6,406 nucleotides of DNA from JBNKDD01 sp050288085. GTDB lineage: Bacteria; Chloroflexota; Anaerolineae; Aggregatilineales; UBA3940. Under the pieces are notes generated by a model. The model did not search any database and was not told the DNA's origin. It saw nothing but the letters and a program-made list of their open reading frames with translations. The stretch lies in assembly GCA_050288085.1 (NCBI GenBank), contig JBNKDD010000319.1, positions 1 to 6,406 of the forward strand, written 5' to 3'. Position numbers and translations under genes: made by a program. Below, piece by piece: positions 6,315-6,406 of this stretch. How positions within the stretch are numbered: the stretch's first letter is position 1; every line of letters starts with the position of its first letter.

Positions 6315-6406
6315 TACCCCCCGTGATGCTCCACCTTCGGTATTCGCATCATCCGCCCCCCTTGCAAGGGGGGCAAAATCCGAGCGACAGCGAGGATTGG
6401 GGGGTA
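6315..6406. repeat. Nested inverted-repeat intergenic element, cut by the window end
   Basis: TACCCCCC (6315-6322) and GGGGGGTA (6399-6406) form an outer inverted repeat that reaches the last base, so the element probably continues. Inside are TGATGC (6324-6329) with GCATCA (6346-6351), and a perfect 20-bp palindrome, GCCCCCCTTG then CAAGGGGGGC (6355-6374). No open frame fits. The C6 tract at 6317-6322 could also pair with the G6 tract at 6368-6373, giving competing folds. The ordering of C-tract, palindrome and GGATTGGGGGGTA resembles dispersed intergenic repeats I associate with Chloroflexota; that is memory, not a search. It carries no recognisable transposase end. Confidence 0.6.

Overview
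The window looks like chromosomal DNA from a Chloroflexota bacterium, probably Anaerolineae-like or a related uncultured lineage. The grounds are a very large GAF-rich membrane histidine kinase, a VanZ-like membrane protein, a HicB-like protein ending in PKYRPVIYQ, probable TTG starts, and perfect palindromic intergenic repeats of kinds I associate with Chloroflexota and cyanobacterial genomes. The taxonomic call is inference from gene style; no marker gene is present.

Layout. (1) Positions 1-132 hold the 3' end of a + strand gene whose 43 visible residues resemble a bacterial SH3-like module. (2) A perfect 28-bp palindrome at 162-189 lies between that gene and a convergent VanZ-family gene (203-817, minus). 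(3) A divergent intergenic region (818-1006) precedes a 1162-residue hybrid-sensor-style histidine kinase (1007-4495): about eight membrane helices, three GAF domains, one PAS, HisKA and HATPase_c. (4) 18 bp downstream is a 142-residue single-pass membrane protein of unknown function with two extracytoplasmic cysteines (4514-4942), then after 45 bp a solitary HicB-like gene (4988-5209). These three could form one transcript. (5) Convergent to them on the minus strand is a complete type II toxin-antitoxin operon of the Xre-RES (ParS-ParT / MbcA-MbcT) class: antitoxin 5775-6206, toxin 5317-5775, joined by a one-base TGATG overlap. Its promoter (6234-6262) carries a 12-bp-armed inverted repeat, the best regulatory site in the window. 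(6) From about 6315 to the window edge there is a C-tract/G-tract nested inverted repeat, apparently an intergenic repeat element cut by the window end.

How the genes work together. The kinase is probably an orphan sensor: no response regulator is in view. The small membrane protein beside it may be a partner, but that rests only on position. The Xre protein should bind and neutralise the RES NAD-degrading toxin and, through its own DNA-binding part, repress the shared promoter via the inverted repeat. The HicB-like protein has no HicA partner here. I found no tRNA, rRNA, CRISPR array, transposase or phage gene. The clearest self-contained system is the known-class xre-res pair with its operator. 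The strongest candidates for something undescribed are the small two-cysteine membrane protein and the details of the operator.
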